Positions 18,709-28,049 of a stretch of 64,000 nucleotides of DNA are shown here, one piece after another. The stretch is from Lichenicoccus sp965276875. GTDB lineage: Bacteria; Pseudomonadota; Alphaproteobacteria; Acetobacterales; Acetobacteraceae. The translations under genes were made by a program, and so were the position numbers. Every line of letters starts with the position of its first letter. Position 1 is the stretch's first letter. The stretch is from the NCBI RefSeq assembly GCF_965276875.1, contig NZ_OZ255701.1:1240001-1304000 (forward strand), written 5' to 3'. The notes beneath the pieces are model-generated. The model was not told where the DNA came from. It saw only the letters and a program-made list of their open reading frames with translations, and ran no database searches.

Positions 18709-20184
18709 TCAAATCGGAAAACGCCCCGATCCGTGGGAGAGCGTCATCAAGCGGTATTCGGTGAAATCCTCCACCGCATAGGGGCCGGAGCGGCCCCAGC
18801 CGCTGTCCTTGACGCCGCCATTCGGCAGCGAGGGCTCGCTCGCCATGGTCGGGCCATTGACATGCACCATGCCGCAGTCGAGACGCTGTGCCAGGTCCAA
18901 TCCGCGATCCTGGTCACCGGTCAGGATGCTCGCGCACAGGCCATAGGGAGTGGCGGACGCCTTGAGCAATGCCTCCTCGGCATCCTCGACGGCCTCGATC
19001 ACCAGCACCGGGCCGAACGTTTCCTCGTAGTTGATCGGCGCCGACGGAGGCACATGTGTGAGGATGGTCGGCTCGTACACCAGCCCCTTCGAGGTGCCCC
19101 CGGTGACGAGGCGTGCGCCGCGGGAGACGGCATCCTGCACCCGCGCGGTCACGGATTGCAGAGCCCGGTCGTTGATCAGCGGCCCGATGACGGTGCTTGG
19201 CTCCGCCGGATCACCCGACTTGAAGCCCTGTATCTTGGCGGCCAGGCCGCCTACGAACTCATCGTGGATCGCGCGTTCCACCAGAACCTTGCGGGCGTTC
19301 ATGCAGATCTGGCCCTGGTGGAAGAAGGCGCTGAACGCCGTGGTGTTGATGGCGTTTGCCATGTCCACGTCTTTGAGCACCATGATGGGATTGTAGCCGC
19401 CCAGCTCCAGCACGATGCGCTTAAGCGCCTGGCCGGCGCGTGCCGCCAGCATACGGCCGGTCGCCGACGAGCCGGTGAAGTTGATGCTGCGGACCTCGGG
19501 GCGCTCGAAGAAGACGTCGGCGATCGGGGCCGCCTCGCTTGGACCATGGGTAATGACGTTGATCGTGCCGGGCGGGAAGCCGGCTTCTTCCAGGATCTCG
19601 GCCACGATCAGACCCGCCGACAGCGGCGCTTCCTCGGAGGGCTTCAGCACGACCGTGTTGCCGAAGATCATCGGCAGGACCACCGTTCGGAAGGCCAGGG
19701 TGAAGGCGCCATTCCAGGGCGAAAAGCCGGCGACCACCCCCAGCGGCTTGCGCACGGCAAGCGCCAACCGGCCTGGCACCGCGTTCGGCACCACATCGCC
19801 GATCGGCCTGAAGCACCAGCCTGACGCATGGCGCAGCTGGTCCGCGACCAGGCTCGCCTGATAGCTGGAGAACATGCTGCCGGATCCGTTCTCCGCGGCC
19901 ATCAGCCTGATGATCTCGGCGCGGCGTCGGTCGACGATGTCGGCGGCCTTGAGGAACAGGCGCTGCCGCTGGCCAGGCGCCATGGCGGCCCAGGCGGGAA
20001 AGGCGGCATGGGCGGCGGTCACGGCGGCCTGTGCCTCGTCCCGGCCGCCGGCCGCAACCTCCGCCACGACCTCGCCGTTGAAGGGATTGTAGTCGTTGAA
20101 TGTGCGGCCGCCGGTCTGCGACCAGACACCATTGATGAAATGCGTCCGCCGGATCGCCGGCGATAGCGGTGTCATCTCGTCCAT
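18709..20184 (-). CDS. NAD(P)-dependent aldehyde dehydrogenase
   Basis: 491-aa ALDH starting MDEMTPLSPAIRR at 20184. Cofactor-binding FSPWNGAF, the KPSEEAP segment, the glycine motif FTGSSATGR, the general base Glu in LELGGYNP and the nucleophilic Cys in HQGQICMNARK are all present. The sequence style matches salicylaldehyde/vanillin dehydrogenases. It oxidises an aromatic or semialdehyde intermediate to its acid. Divergent from the iron alcohol dehydrogenase gene (151 bp apart), so probably co-regulated. Confidence 0.93.
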   Translation of the reverse strand: MDEMTPLSPAIRRTHFINGVWSQTGGRTFNDYNPFNGEVVAEVAAGGRDEAQAAVTAAHAAFPAWAAMAPGQRQRLFLKAADIVDRRRAEIIRLMAAENGSGSMFSSYQASLVADQLRHASGWCFRPIGDVVPNAVPGRLALAVRKPLGVVAGFSPWNGAFTLAFRTVVLPMIFGNTVVLKPSEEAPLSAGLIVAEILEEAGFPPGTINVITHGPSEAAPIADVFFERPEVRSINFTGSSATGRMLAARAGQALKRIVLELGGYNPIMVLKDVDMANAINTTAFSAFFHQGQICMNARKVLVERAIHDEFVGGLAAKIQGFKSGDPAEPSTVIGPLINDRALQSVTARVQDAVSRGARLVTGGTSKGLVYEPTILTHVPPSAPINYEETFGPVLVIEAVEDAEEALLKASATPYGLCASILTGDQDRGLDLAQRLDCGMVHVNGPTMASEPSLPNGGVKDSGWGRSGPYAVEDFTEYRLMTLSHGSGRFPI

Positions 20185-20335
20185 GGAACGTCCCCTGTGC
20201 TCAGCGCATCGCCGGATTTCGCTGCCTGATTGACATCTTCCCACAGCCTGACTAGGCAATTTCCTGACTTGCCGCAAGTTGCGCCGGTATCGACGATCGC
20301 CGGCAGCACCACCAGGAACCGCTGCCGGAGAGCCC

Positions 20336-21451
20336 ATGATCCTGCCTGTACTGCCGCTGCCGCGGCTGATCTTCGGGCTTGGTGCCGTGTCGTCACTGAG
20401 GGACGAGCTTCGACTCTTGGGCGTTCGGCGTCCGCTGCTGATCAGTGACCGTGGCCTTGAGAAAGCCGGCGCGGTGGCCACGCTGGTGCGGGCGTTGCCC
20501 GATCCTGCCGCGCACTATCTCGACGTCCCAGAGAACCCGACCGCGGCCGGCGCCGACGGCGGGTTCGCCGCCTACCGGGAGGGCGGGTGCGACGGCGTCG
20601 TCGCTGTCGGCGGAGGCTCGGTTCTGGACTCGGCCAAGATCGTGGCGGCGCTGGCCGCCGGCGGCGTGGCTCGGGCGGCCGACCTGCTCGGCAAATCCGA
20701 CCTGGTCGGGCCCGGCACGGCGCCCTTGATCGCGCTTCCAACAACGGTGGGCACCGGCAGCGACAGCTCGCCCGTCGCCGCGCTGCACCTGGTCGCCGGC
20801 GGTCCTGCATCAGGGACCCGCAGCCCGCATCTGGTACCCCGTGTCGCCATCCTCGACCCCGGTCTGGCCCGCACGCTGCCGCCGCGGCTCGTTGCCGCGA
20901 CCGGTATCGATGCACTCTCTCACTGTGTGGAGGGGTTCTTCTCCGAGCCCGCCAACCCGATCGTCGACGCCTTGGCCCTCGATGGCCTGGCGCGCGCCTA
21001 CGCCAACGTCAAACGGGCGACGGAGCCGGACGCCGACGAGGCGCGTGGCGCCATGATGCTGGCGGCGTTCGCTGGCGGGGCTGGGATCCACAAAACCCTG
21101 GGGCCGGCGCATGCCATCGCGCTGACCTGCAGCGACCAGCACGTGCACCACGGCCTGCTGATCGCGGTGGCGCTGCCGTTCACGGTGCAGCTCGTCAGCC
21201 GCCACGCCACAGCCAAGGCGGACCGCCTCGCTGCCGCGATCGGGCTGTCGCACGGGACCGATCTCGCGGAGGCGCTGCGCGGCCTGGTGCGCTCGCTTGG
21301 CTTGCCTGCGTCCCTGAAAGAGCTGGGCTACCAGGCGGGCTCGATAGACGCGATGGCCGAGGACATGGTGGCCAGCCCGTTCAATCGGGCAAGTCCCTAC
21401 AAGCCCACCAAGGCCGAGTACGCCACGATTCTGGGTGACCTGCTGGCCTGA
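20336..21451 (+). CDS. Iron-containing alcohol dehydrogenase, maleylacetate reductase-like
   Basis: 371-aa group III dehydrogenase starting MILPVLPLPRLIFG at 20336. It shows the NAD motif AVGGGSVLDSAK, ALPTTVGTGSD, and metal-site regions DALSHCVEGFF (His) and GPAHAIALTCSDQHVHHG (His). The length and GTGSDSSPVA region fit Fe-ADH/maleylacetate reductase relatives. With the gamma-resorcylate-decarboxylase-like gene it suggests a hydroxyquinol-maleylacetate-3-oxoadipate route (inference); a general alcohol dehydrogenase is the alternative. Confidence 0.82.
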   Translation: MILPVLPLPRLIFGLGAVSSLRDELRLLGVRRPLLISDRGLEKAGAVATLVRALPDPAAHYLDVPENPTAAGADGGFAAYREGGCDGVVAVGGGSVLDSAKIVAALAAGGVARAADLLGKSDLVGPGTAPLIALPTTVGTGSDSSPVAALHLVAGGPASGTRSPHLVPRVAILDPGLARTLPPRLVAATGIDALSHCVEGFFSEPANPIVDALALDGLARAYANVKRATEPDADEARGAMMLAAFAGGAGIHKTLGPAHAIALTCSDQHVHHGLLIAVALPFTVQLVSRHATAKADRLAAAIGLSHGTDLAEALRGLVRSLGLPASLKELGYQAGSIDAMAEDMVASPFNRASPYKPTKAEYATILGDLLA

Positions 21452-21524
21452 CGCGCCTCAGCCCAGCTTGATCGCCCAGCGCCCGCACCCCATGCGGTCC
21501 GATCGGGCAGGCGGTGCTGCACCA

Positions 21525-22661
21525 TCAGTCGCCTATAACCTGACGGGCAATCAGCAGGCGCTGGATGTCACTCGCACCCTCATAGATCTGACATACGCGC
21601 ACATCGCGATAGATCCGCTCCACCGGAAAGTCCTCCAGGTAGCCGTAGCCGCCATGCAGCTGAATAGCAGAACTGCAGACCCATTCCGCGATCTCGGACG
21701 CGAACAGCTTGGCCATCGACGCTTCCTGCAAACAAGGCAACCCATGATCGCGCAGATCTGCCGCGTGCAACACCATCTGCCGCGCCACGCCGATCTTCGT
21801 CGCCATGTCGGCAAGACGGAAGGCCACGGCTTGATGTCCGGTCAGTTTCTGGCCGAAGGCCTCTCGATTGTTGGCGTATGTCAAAGCCGCTTCCATGGCC
21901 GCGCGCGCCATGCCGACGGATTGCGACGCGATGCCGATCCGGCCGCCTTCCAGGCCGGATAGCGCGATCCTGTAACCCTGCCCTTCCTCGCCGAGCCGGC
22001 ACTCCTCATGGATTTCCATGTCCTCGAAAACGATCTGTGCCGTATCAGAGGCGTGCTGGCCCATCTTCCGCTCGATCCGCGCGACCTTGTAGCCAGGAGT
22101 CTCGGTCGGCACGATGAACGCGCTTATGCCCCGCTTACCCGCCCCCGGGTCCGTCACCGCGAATGCAATCGCGATTCCAGCGGTGCTGCCCGAGGTAATG
22201 AACTGCTTGGTACCGTTCAGCACATAGCCGTTGTTGGTACGACGTGCACGCGTCTTCAGAGAACTCGCATCCGAGCCGGCTTGCGGCTCAGTCAAGCAGA
22301 ATGCGCCGATTGTCTCGCCACGCGCCAGAGGCACCAGGAAACGCTGCTTCTGCGCCTCTGTGCCGAACTTCAGGATCGGCATGCACGCGACAGAGTTGTG
22401 CACGCTCATGATCGTCGAGCAGGAACCGTCACCGACGGCGATCTCCTCAAGCGCCAGTGCATAAGCAACGTTGTCGGTAGCGGACCCGCCATAGTCTTCG
22501 GGGACCAGCATACCCATCATACCGAGCGCGCCCATCTCGGTGATGGCGTCGCGCGGAAACCTGTGGGTCACATCCCATTGCGCTGCGAACGGCTTGAGCT
22601 TGTCGTTGGCAAAGGCACGCGCCATGTCGCGCACCATCACCTGCTCGTCGGTCAAAATCAT
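21525..22661 (-). CDS. Acyl-CoA dehydrogenase (short-chain type)
   Basis: 378-aa FAD enzyme starting MILTDEQVMVRDMARAF at 22661. Signatures are GAFCLTEPQAGSD, NGYVLNGTKQFITSG and QLHGGYGYLEDFPVERIYRD, with the catalytic Glu in IYEGASDIQRLL (SCAD/MCAD position). It introduces the alpha-beta double bond in a CoA thioester. It starts the beta-oxidation part of the region and is convergent with the Fe-ADH gene. Confidence 0.93.
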   Translation of the reverse strand: MILTDEQVMVRDMARAFANDKLKPFAAQWDVTHRFPRDAITEMGALGMMGMLVPEDYGGSATDNVAYALALEEIAVGDGSCSTIMSVHNSVACMPILKFGTEAQKQRFLVPLARGETIGAFCLTEPQAGSDASSLKTRARRTNNGYVLNGTKQFITSGSTAGIAIAFAVTDPGAGKRGISAFIVPTETPGYKVARIERKMGQHASDTAQIVFEDMEIHEECRLGEEGQGYRIALSGLEGGRIGIASQSVGMARAAMEAALTYANNREAFGQKLTGHQAVAFRLADMATKIGVARQMVLHAADLRDHGLPCLQEASMAKLFASEIAEWVCSSAIQLHGGYGYLEDFPVERIYRDVRVCQIYEGASDIQRLLIARQVIGD

Positions 22662-22817
22662 GAGATGTCCGACTCCTTGGCGGTGAATGCATGGGGTGGC
22701 GCCGTTGAAAGCCATCATCCCGCGCTTCAATATGACGTTGCCAGAAGCCTCCGCATGCGCCAAGACCCTGCATGCACGCATAGCATGTGCGCCGACCGAC
22801 CGGATGGCTCCAACCGA

Positions 22818-24308
22818 TCAGAAAACCGTTGTCAGGGCAATCTGTCCGACGAGCGCATGTCCTGTCTGGTAGGTGTATATGGGGGTAGGATTATCCGTGT
22901 ACGTCAGAGCGGTTGTAAGATAAGCACCCTTGAGAAGGCGTGCGGCATAGGACGCAGTCACCGAGGTCGAGTCGCTTTTCGCAAAAGTGCGCGTGAAGGG
23001 CGCCACACTATTCACGAGATTTTGGAAGGCTGGGCTGAACTTGTTGTAACTGACCGTCACCCCACCGAGATCACGCGGCCGTCCCGGCACCAGGCCAACC
23101 GCATAGATGCGTCCCTCGTAGTACTGAGTGAAGACATTTGTATCTGGCGCCGCGTAGTTTACGGAGAAACCCGCATACAGCCCAAGGGCCCGCGCCGGCC
23201 CGGACTTGATCGGCTGCCAGATCTGCTGATCGCCAAGCACATAGAAGCCGGAATTTGTGCTCTTTCCGCCAGTGCGGTAATTTTGATACTCGGTCGTGTT
23301 GTATATGCCACCTGCTCGAAACCATGTCTGCGGAACGCCGGAGACGACGGTGCGGTAGCCAACCTCGTCGATAAAGAGCACCCCGGACCCAGGCTCGGTG
23401 AAGCGAAAGCCCGTGGGATTGATTATGTTGTCGCCGATGACGTCATTGGCTGCTGGAGTAAGGCTGCGCTGAAGACCGATTTTGTCGTAGATACGCGGAT
23501 GGTCGTCGTTGAAGCGTTTCGCATTGCCGGTAAAATTGAACGTGACGTTGGCACCTGGAGCGGTCGGCGTCGAACCTGACAAGCCGAGTTCGAACGGAAT
23601 GAACGCCGCTGGGCCGAAAATGCTGCCAGCAATGCGTCCGGCGGTGTAGATGCCGACATATTCCTGTTCGTTACTTATATAACCAATCCTGACCTGGATG
23701 TGATTGTTGAACAATGACTGATAGTAGTTCAGGTCGTAGAGTTGTGCACCCCGCGAGATGAAAACAGGCGCGTCACTCGCGGCAATCGTGGCCGCCAGCA
23801 GGATCTGCCCGTCGGGAATGCCGTAACGGCTAAGATCGATGGTCATAACCGGCGTAAACTGCGCAAAGGCGGTAAGCGACTGGCCTTCATAGCTCAGCTC
23901 ACCGTTCGTGGTTTTTGGCACGTTCAGCAAGTTATCCGCGAGAAAGTCTATGTTGACCGATTCAAAGCCAAGACCGTAATCGGCAAGCGCCGTACGATAG
24001 CCACCGACATCTCCCGTCAAGGTATCGCCAAAGGAGGGGAAGTTCAGGTTCCAGCCTCGCACGCCAAGCTCGTCATCAAACCGCGCTGGCGAGTTGTCGG
24101 CGACCGCAGCCGGAAGCGCGGGTTGAGGCTGCAAACTCAACTCGGGAGTGAGTTGCGGTGCCACGGTTGTGGGCGAGGCCGCCGCGGGAGGCGCCGCCGA
24201 CTGAGCGCGCGCCGGCGACGCGTCGAGGCAGGACAGCCCCAAGCCCAATCCGCAAACACCACCCGTCCCGGAAAGGACCGTCAGTGCCAGAAGCTTCGAT
24301 CGACGCAT
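22818..24308 (-). CDS. OprB-family carbohydrate-type porin
   Basis: 496-aa outer-membrane protein. It has a signal peptide ending at ASPARAQS, an Ala/Pro-rich linker (about residues 38-70), and an OprB-like barrel with GNAKRFNDD, FIDEVGYR, WFRAGGIYNTTEY, GLYAGFSVNYA and VTVSYNKFS, ending in Phe. It is likely a diffusion channel for the pathway substrate. Transcribed with the downstream acyl-CoA dehydrogenase or separately; 156 bp separate them. Confidence 0.85.
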   Translation of the reverse strand: MRRSKLLALTVLSGTGGVCGLGLGLSCLDASPARAQSAAPPAAASPTTVAPQLTPELSLQPQPALPAAVADNSPARFDDELGVRGWNLNFPSFGDTLTGDVGGYRTALADYGLGFESVNIDFLADNLLNVPKTTNGELSYEGQSLTAFAQFTPVMTIDLSRYGIPDGQILLAATIAASDAPVFISRGAQLYDLNYYQSLFNNHIQVRIGYISNEQEYVGIYTAGRIAGSIFGPAAFIPFELGLSGSTPTAPGANVTFNFTGNAKRFNDDHPRIYDKIGLQRSLTPAANDVIGDNIINPTGFRFTEPGSGVLFIDEVGYRTVVSGVPQTWFRAGGIYNTTEYQNYRTGGKSTNSGFYVLGDQQIWQPIKSGPARALGLYAGFSVNYAAPDTNVFTQYYEGRIYAVGLVPGRPRDLGGVTVSYNKFSPAFQNLVNSVAPFTRTFAKSDSTSVTASYAARLLKGAYLTTALTYTDNPTPIYTYQTGHALVGQIALTTVF

Positions 24309-24524
24309 TTTCTTGTTCCTTGGACGGGTGCTTTATTGCTTGGTTACAGGCTTTCTCAAGATTTGAACTTTGGACCTTGTCGTATCCTTGACTACGGACA
24401 ATAGCAGGCGCCGGATCCTGCCTTAACCCAGGGCTATTACCGCACCAGCGTCCGCTGTCTTGATGCCCTCAACAGTTGTGTTTTGTGCCGTTTCGAACCC
24501 CATGAGCATGATACTGATGGCTCC

Positions 24525-25436
24525 TCATTGAGGTACCAGAACCATCTCCTGCCCCAATCGCTCCTTGGTACCGAACTTTGATTCGCCCAATGTCGTCGCG
24601 TGACGTGAGTTCTCGAACGAGGTCGCCTCGGCCCAGCGCGAGGACAACTCCTCCGCGGTGAACTCGTCCTGAAAAAACACACCCTGCGTCTGCTCCCAGC
24701 GTGTCTCAGAAACCCACCCGCCACTGACCTCGAACAGACGACCCGTCGCGGATGCGCCCTCGTGTGTCAGCAGGATCACCGTCGGCGTGACGTACTCGGG
24801 CTTCAGAGCATCGACGACGGCTTTCGGCATCACCGATGCAGTGAGTCGTGACCCTGCCGTGGGACAGACAATATTTACCAGGATGTTCTTCGAGGCGCCC
24901 TCGATCGCCAGCGTCTTGCCCAGTCCGACCAGGCCCATTTTCGCCGCCGAGTAGTTCGCTTGACCAAAATTGCCGTACAAGCCCGCGGCCGAGGTGGTCA
25001 TGATGACACGCCCGTACTCCGATTTTCGCATATGGGGCCAAGCCGCCCGGGTCACCCGCATGCTGCCCAACAGATGTACACGGTAAAGGACGTCCCAGTC
25101 CTCGTCATTCATTTTACCGAATGATGCGTCTCTCAGGATGCCGGCATTGTTGACGACAACATCGACACTCCCGAAGCTGTCCATGGCGCACTCGATGATC
25201 TGCCGGCCATCCTCCACGCTGTTCACGTTGGCCACGGCTTCGCCGCCCGCTTCCTTGATCTCGTTGACGACTTGTTGGGCCACCGAGATGTCGGAACCAC
25301 CACCAGACGTCGCTCCGCCCAAGTCATTGACAACCACCTGAGCACCGCGTCTGGCAAACTCCAGAGCGTGCGAGCGGCCCAGTCCGTTGCCTGCCCCAGT
25401 TACGATTACACACCGTCCGTCAAAACGAAGCTCCAT
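24525..25436 (-). CDS. MFE-2-like SDR, 3-hydroxyacyl-CoA dehydrogenase
   Basis: 303-aa SDR starting MELRFDGRCVIVTGAG at 25436 (alternative 25445; no clear SD for either). It shows VTGAGNGLGRSHALEFARRG, VVVNNAGILRD, a Ser/Tyr/Lys triad in TTSAAGLYGNFGQANYSAAK, and an extended C-terminus typical of the dehydrogenase part of peroxisomal multifunctional enzyme 2. The hydratase part is encoded separately by the two MaoC genes just upstream on the same strand. It oxidises a (3R)-type hydroxyacyl-CoA, probably from a bulky side chain. Confidence 0.88.
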   Translation of the reverse strand: MELRFDGRCVIVTGAGNGLGRSHALEFARRGAQVVVNDLGGATSGGGSDISVAQQVVNEIKEAGGEAVANVNSVEDGRQIIECAMDSFGSVDVVVNNAGILRDASFGKMNDEDWDVLYRVHLLGSMRVTRAAWPHMRKSEYGRVIMTTSAAGLYGNFGQANYSAAKMGLVGLGKTLAIEGASKNILVNIVCPTAGSRLTASVMPKAVVDALKPEYVTPTVILLTHEGASATGRLFEVSGGWVSETRWEQTQGVFFQDEFTAEELSSRWAEATSFENSRHATTLGESKFGTKERLGQEMVLVPQ

Positions 25437-25482
25437 CCGTGTCATCCGTATAGTCAAGAGGAGGTGCAGACCGGCTGCTCGG

Positions 25483-25920
25483 TCAGTCAAGTGCTACGAT
25501 TGCCTCACCCGTCAGTGTCTTGCGACCATCCTGCGCGGTCGCCACGAGCGCAATACGAGCGCGGTTCTCATCGCACGTTTGAAAACGTTCGACGATCTCG
25601 CCCGTGCATGTGATGACGTCGTGGACCTGTGTCATGGAAACAAACCGACCCCCAAAAGACCTTAGCCGTTCGATCCCGGCCCAGTTTGTTGGCAGCCTCG
25701 CCAGCACGCCGAACGAAAGCATACCCTGCGCAAAGACGTCCGGCATCCCGGCCTCTCTCGCCATATCGCTATCAATGTGGATAGGGTTGTGGTCTCCCGA
25801 AGCTCCCGCGTAGAGGGCCAGCATGGCGCGGGAAATTGGACCGAACTTGATTTCCGGAAGCCTGTCACCCACCTGCGCACTTGCAAGAGCCATCTTCGCC
25901 ATCTCGATACTTCGTGGCAT
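25483..25920 (-). CDS. MaoC-like dehydratase, C-terminal half-type
   Basis: 145-aa hotdog-fold protein with the hydratase-2 motif: LYAGASGDHNPIHIDSDMAR carries the Asp-x4-His catalytic pair. Start ATG 25920 overlaps the stop of the upstream N-terminal-type gene by one base (TAATG), implying translational coupling and a heteromeric hydratase. It hydrates an enoyl-CoA. It is 46 bp before the MFE-2-like SDR start, completing a split MFE-2 module. Confidence 0.9.
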   Translation of the reverse strand: MPRSIEMAKMALASAQVGDRLPEIKFGPISRAMLALYAGASGDHNPIHIDSDMAREAGMPDVFAQGMLSFGVLARLPTNWAGIERLRSFGGRFVSMTQVHDVITCTGEIVERFQTCDENRARIALVATAQDGRKTLTGEAIVALD

Positions 25921-26417
25921 TATCCGAGCCGGTGCAGGAGGTTGCGTGTCGCCTTAACCAGCGTGCCGCGCGCCGCGTGCTCAACGACGGATTGAAGCGT
26001 TACAAACTCCATTGTCCCGCCCTTCTTGTCGTAGAAGTCGACGACCGTAGTTGTCAGTGTCACCTGGTCCCCTGCGAACATCGGTCCCGCATAATCGTAT
26101 TGCTCTTCGCCATGGAGAAGATATCGATTGTCGCATCCAATGAGTGTCGCAATCGGGGTCCTGCCCAGCCGGCGGTGTTCCTCGCTCGCTATCGCGTCCA
26201 GGACCGTAAAGAACGACGGTGGCGCGACCAGATCGGGGTAACCTTTGGCGCGTGCCGCCGCGACGTCGCTATGGATCGGGTCGGCCGCGCCAAGGACTTC
26301 GGCGAAAAAGCGGATACGTCCGCGCTCAATCTGGATCGTCACTGGATCGGAGCTCACTCCCTTTGCAGTTCGATCAAAAATTCCCTTCCTGACGGCGACG
26401 CTGGTCGTCTCAATCAT
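25920..26417 (-). CDS. MaoC N-terminal-type hydratase subunit (FAS1_DH region)
   Basis: 165-aa hotdog protein starting MIETTSVAVRKGIFD at ATG 26417 with AAAGGAA ahead. It shows FFAEVLGAADPIHSD, APPSFFTVLDA, the LLHGEEQYDYAGPMFAGD strand typical of MaoC_dehydrat_N/FAS1_DH_region proteins, and DFYDKKGGTMEFVT. This half usually lacks the full catalytic pair and binds the acyl chain. It works with the coupled 145-aa subunit in hydrating a bulky enoyl-CoA. Confidence 0.88.
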   Translation of the reverse strand: MIETTSVAVRKGIFDRTAKGVSSDPVTIQIERGRIRFFAEVLGAADPIHSDVAAARAKGYPDLVAPPSFFTVLDAIASEEHRRLGRTPIATLIGCDNRYLLHGEEQYDYAGPMFAGDQVTLTTTVVDFYDKKGGTMEFVTLQSVVEHAARGTLVKATRNLLHRLG

Positions 26418-26791
26418 CGCTTGGTCGTTCCTTTGGCGCGCTTCTGCGAAACACTGTGCGCTGAGGCGCGAGACGTCCAATGCCTTCTTTGAAGATACTA
26501 TTCCGTAAATTCATAGGTTTGCATTACACCCGTGCCAAGGGCATGGCCGTGGTTTTCGTCTGCCGCCCTGCGTTCGCCACGGTCCCCGACCAACGAGGAA
26601 AGGTTTATTCTTTTGCGGCATGATAATGACGCATAATGAATTTGATCTCAGCCGGCTTAGGTGCGACGCTCACTATGCCGCGTCGGAGAGCGGGGTTCGG
26701 GCGCCGGCCGATAGGATTGAGCAAGACCGTCATGAGCCGGTCTGTTGCTGAGGCCGCATTTCAGGGCTCGGTCGTTCAACAGGAGAGTAGT
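26418..26791. promoter_or_regulatory. Divergent control region between MaoC and thiolase operons
   Basis: About 370 bp without a supported gene. It is AT-richer near 26620-26640, where GATAATGACGCATAATGA partly resembles the ATAATGCGTAGCATT dyad found upstream of the LysR gene at 35426. It may hold the LysR-controlled promoters of both operons (inference). Confidence 0.4.
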
Positions 26792-27985
26792 ATGGCTGGT
26801 TCAACACGCGAAGTGCTGGTGGCAGGCGTCGGGATGATCCCCTTCACCAAACCCGGGCAGAATGCCCCCTATGACGAGATGGGAAGCACCGCGATCCGCC
26901 TGGCGCTCGAGGACGGGGGTATCGGCTTCAATCTGGTTGAGCAGGCTTATGCCGGCTACGTCTTCGGGGAAAGCTGCTCCGGGCAGAGGGTCATCTACAA
27001 GGCTGGAATGACTGGGATTCCGATCGTCAACGTGAACAACAACTGCTCAACCGGATCGTCGGCGCTGTTCCTGGCGCGCCAAGCGGTCGAGAGCGGCGCG
27101 GTGGAGTGCGCGCTCGCCGTTGGCTTTGAGCAGATGAGGCCGGGACCGATTGCGCCGATCTTTTCGGATCGCGTGAACCCCTTCGAGGATTTCGACCGGG
27201 CTTGCGCCGAACTCGTGGACGTCGATCTGCCGCTGGCCCTGCGCTATTTTGGTGGCGCCGGGCTCGCGCACATGACCAAGTTCGGAACGACTCTCAACGA
27301 CTTCGCGAAGGTGCGGGCCAAGGCAAGCCGCCACGCCTCGAGAAATCCGATGTCGGTCTTCCGTAGCGTGATGAGTGAGGAGGACGTCCTCGCGGCGCAG
27401 GTGATCTGGCCGGGTGTGATGACGCGCCCGATGGCCTGTCCGCCAACCTGCGGCGCGGCCGCGGCCGTTCTCGTGTCGCATGACTTCGCAAGGAAGCACG
27501 ATCTCCAGCCAAAGGTGCGTATCGCCGCACAGGCGATGACGACTGATACGCCCGACACGCTGGAGTCGCGCGATATGATGCATCTCGTCGGGAGCGAGAT
27601 GACCCGTCGCGCCGCCGCCGCGGTCTATGAAAAGGCAGGAATCGGGCCGAAGGAAATCCAGGTCGCCGAGTTGCACGACTGTTTTGCCCACAACGAGGTG
27701 ATTACCTACGAAGGTCTGGGTTTCTGCGGCCAGGGCGAGGCGCAGCGGTTCATCGCGGACGGCGATAATACGTATGGCGGCAGGGTCGTCACCAATCCGT
27801 CGGGCGGCCTGCTCTCCAAGGGTCATCCGCTCGGCGCCACCGGCCTGGCTCAATGCTATGAATTGAGCCAGCAGCTTCGTGGGACCGCCCAGGATCGGCA
27901 AGTCGAGGGCGTCCGACATGGGCTCCAGCATAATCTTGGCCTGGGCGGCGCGTGCGTGGTTACACTGTATGAAAGGGTCGCCTGA
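26792..27985 (+). CDS. SCP2-type thiolase / lipid-transfer protein
   Basis: 397-aa thiolase starting MAGSTREVLVAGVG with CAGGAGAG just ahead. It has the nucleophilic Cys in NNNCSTGSSALFLARQ, the His in LHDCFAHNEV and the C-terminal GGLLSKGHPLGATG motif. This is the SCPx/thiolase-like group that cleaves 3-oxoacyl-CoAs, often of steroid or terpenoid side chains. Same operon as the SDR at 28050. Confidence 0.92.
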   Translation: MAGSTREVLVAGVGMIPFTKPGQNAPYDEMGSTAIRLALEDGGIGFNLVEQAYAGYVFGESCSGQRVIYKAGMTGIPIVNVNNNCSTGSSALFLARQAVESGAVECALAVGFEQMRPGPIAPIFSDRVNPFEDFDRACAELVDVDLPLALRYFGGAGLAHMTKFGTTLNDFAKVRAKASRHASRNPMSVFRSVMSEEDVLAAQVIWPGVMTRPMACPPTCGAAAAVLVSHDFARKHDLQPKVRIAAQAMTTDTPDTLESRDMMHLVGSEMTRRAAAAVYEKAGIGPKEIQVAELHDCFAHNEVITYEGLGFCGQGEAQRFIADGDNTYGGRVVTNPSGGLLSKGHPLGATGLAQCYELSQQLRGTAQDRQVEGVRHGLQHNLGLGGACVVTLYERVA

Positions 27986-28049
27986 AGCTTTTCGACCAAC
28001 TGGCTGCGTGCGAGTATCACTGCGCACCTCGATCCAGGGAGGAATCAAG

